DNA from: Neoarius graeffei
Lineage: Eukaryota; Chordata; Actinopteri; Siluriformes; Ariidae
Length of the DNA: 64,000 nucleotides
Assembly (NCBI RefSeq): GCF_027579695.1
Contig: NC_083592.1
Span: 32,867,714 to 32,931,713 of the forward strand
Reading direction: 5' to 3'
Below, one piece after another: positions 62,198 to 64,000 of the stretch (position 1 is the stretch's first letter; each line of letters opens with the position of its first letter). A program made the translations under genes and the position numbers. The notes beneath the pieces were generated by a model. The model worked only from the letters and a program-made list of their open reading frames with translations. It did no database searches and was not told the DNA's origin.

Positions 62198-63467
62198 GGC
62201 ATGCTGTTCAGGAAATTAACCTTTGAATATATAGAATGAAACCCTGAATATGTGGAATGAAACTTTTTGTATTCTGCCCCCACTCCCACAGCTCGGCAGA
62301 TAGACAACAGGTCCCAAGAAAAACTCTGACTCAGAGGAGAGTATTAGAGTATATTGAGAAATGCTGTAAAACTCGACAAACAATTTACAAATTCGTTTTA
62401 TATCCAGAAAATACCATTATACAAATATGCGTTAGCTTCCGGCTAATGTTAATGGCAAAATTAATGTATATTCTAACATTCGCCACGATCGGCGAATGCA
62501 CAAGCATAGATTTAGACTTGGACAGACTTTAACGATCCATGAGGGAAATGACTGTCACCGTAGCTTCATTGCACATAAAAGAAGTAAACACTAATAAAAC
62601 CACAAGCATTCGCCAGAGTGTTAACAATGTCTTTATTGTTTAAAATAGCTGCAACCAAATCCCGAGCCGACTGACTCATTTTTGCTACAGGACGGCGGCA
62701 GTGCCTTCATGACGTCAGCCAAGTTTCATTCCATATATTCAGAGTTTCATTCCATATATTCAGAGTTTCAATCTTTGAATATATTGAATGAAACTCTGAA
62801 TATATGGAATGAAACTTGGCTGACGTCATGAAGGCACTGCCGCCGTCCTGTAGCAAAAATGAGTCAGTCGGCTCGGGATTTGGTTGCAGCTATTTTAAAC
62901 AATAAAGACATTGTTAACACTCTGGCGAATGCTTGTGGTTTTATTAGTGTTTACTTCTTTATGTGCAACGAAGCTACGGTGACAGTCATTTCCCTCGTGG
63001 ATCATTAAAGTCTGTCTAAGTCTAAATCTATGCTTGTGCATTCGCCGATTGCGGCGAATGTTAGCATTAGCATATACGTTAATTTTGCCATTAACATTAG
63101 CCGGAAGCTAATGCATATTTGTATAACGGTATTTTCTGGATATAAAACGAATTTGTAAATTGTTTGTTGAGTTTTACAGCGTTTCTCAATATACTCTAAT
63201 ACTCTCCTCTGAGTCAGAGTTTTTCTTGGGACCTGTTGTCTATCTGCCGAGCTGTGGGAGCGGGGGCAGAATACAAAGTTTCATTCCGTATATTCAGGGT
63301 TTCATTCCATATATTCAGGGTTTTATTCCATATATTCAAAGTTTTATTCCATATATTCAAAGTTTCATTCCATATATTCAGGGTTTTATTCCATATTCAA
63401 AGGTTCATTCCATATATTCAGGGTTTCATTCAATATATTCAAAGATTAATTTCCTGAATGGCATGCC
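62198..63467. repeat. 1.27-kb near-perfect palindrome with 22-bp end repeats
   Basis: The arms mirror around about 62770. GGCATGC at 62198 pairs with GCATGCC ending 63467, and CGACAAACAATTTACAAATT near 62375 pairs with its complement near 63155. The right outer end carries about seven copies of TTTCATTCCATATATTCAGG, the left end only two or three. No real ORF; the apparent open frames there are translated repeats. Confidence 0.85.
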
Positions 63468-63499
63468 ATACATACATAATATATATGTATGTGTGTGTT

Positions 63500-64000
63500 A
63501 TTTACCAGCTGGGAGGTCCGTATCGTGAAATACCGTGACCGAGGTCTTGAAAGTACTGAGCGAGGCCCTCTGGGCCGAGATCATGGTATTTCACCGACCT
63601 TAAGCTGGTAAATAATATATTTATTTTTTTCTTTACCAAATTCTAACAGAAAACGAGAGCGCCCGAAAGGGAAAACCGAGCCGCCGTTTTGAATCCTCAT
63701 TCACGGCTGCAATGCAAATTGCTTCCTCCTCGGTATACAAGTGCACTTCCATGGCAGGAAAAAAAATACATTTTGCCGCCTATTTGTACAAAATCTGAGT
63801 CATTGAGGATTCAGCCATGTTTTTGCTCGGCGTTAGCAACAGTTAGAGGTTTTTAGCTTTCTCCTGAAATGTTTTCTTTTATTTCTTCTTCCTCAGGGTA
63901 GTAAAACTCGCTTTCGCTGTGAAGACTGTTGTTATCACTATCCATGATGTAAAATTAATGCTGTTCTCCTGAGAAATGCTGGCAAAAAATTTAAGATTTT
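63500..64000. other. Unresolved repeat at the window edge
   Basis: A TATTTACCAGCTGGGAGGTC start and a later TTAAGCTGGTAAATAATATA form an inverted pair of about 120 bases around GTACTGAGCGAGGCCCTC, followed by GC-richer sequence with no recognised gene. It may be the end of a transposon that continues beyond the window. Confidence 0.4.

Noticed and set aside
63160..63528. Repeat-rich ORF with FIPYIQ units
   Set aside because: Translated 22-bp end repeats of the palindrome, not a protein.

Overview
The window is vertebrate, almost certainly teleost fish, nuclear DNA. It has intron-split genes with GT-AG sites, tRNA-derived SINEs of fish type, Tc1, hAT and pogo DNA transposons, several LINE families and a DIRS retrotransposon. 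The order within teleosts cannot be settled by eye. Roughly two thirds or more of the sequence looks transposon-derived.

Three host genes are readable exon by exon, with reading phase kept across every junction. (1) GLDC, the P-protein of the mitochondrial glycine cleavage system, on +: the last nine coding exons (25-8384), including the pyridoxal-phosphate lysine motif. (2) COQ2, the ubiquinone-pathway 4-hydroxybenzoate polyprenyltransferase, on - (20745 down to 8757): seven coding exons, convergent with GLDC so that the two 3' ends probably overlap, and with a 9.4-kb intron full of transposons. (3) MFSD10, a 12-membrane-segment MFS transporter, on +: twelve coding exons (48467-60473) giving 449 residues, with a probable non-coding first exon near 45.4 kb and two introns that appear to use GC-AG boundaries. 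The three genes are housekeeping neighbours; nothing suggests a joint pathway.

Layout: 1-8.7 kb GLDC 3' half, with a 1.45-kb foldback in one intron. 8.7-20.8 kb COQ2, whose large intron holds a Tc1 relic, a pogo/Tigger relic with a second element inside it carrying a helicase-like fragment, a foldback, and SINEs. 20.9-24.5 kb a MITE interrupted by an apparently intact hAT element with a two-exon BED-finger transposase. 24.5-26.1 kb a Tc1 element with an uninterrupted 340-residue DD34E transposase. 26.97-40.51 kb a nested insertion: a LINE with a 16-bp target-site duplication holds a second LINE, which holds a hAT, whose interior is a 41-bp minisatellite of about 5 kb, which is itself interrupted by a SINE and a 5.45-kb DIRS element. 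41.4-44.1 kb an L2/CR1-like LINE with several SINEs in its 3' part. 45.4-60.9 kb MFSD10, with its introns carrying two Tc1 copies, a split 165-bp tandem repeat, and an element with a THAP-finger exon. 61.3-64 kb MITE, SINE, a 1.27-kb palindrome and an unresolved element at the edge.

The most rewarding material is the DIRS element (terminal repeats, internal complementary region, three ORFs with a 1.87-kb dual-frame overlap, one nonsense codon in the reverse transcriptase and three hairpin repeats in its leader) and the clean insertion history recorded by the nested duplications. I found no prokaryotic genes, CRISPR array or convincing new enzymatic system.
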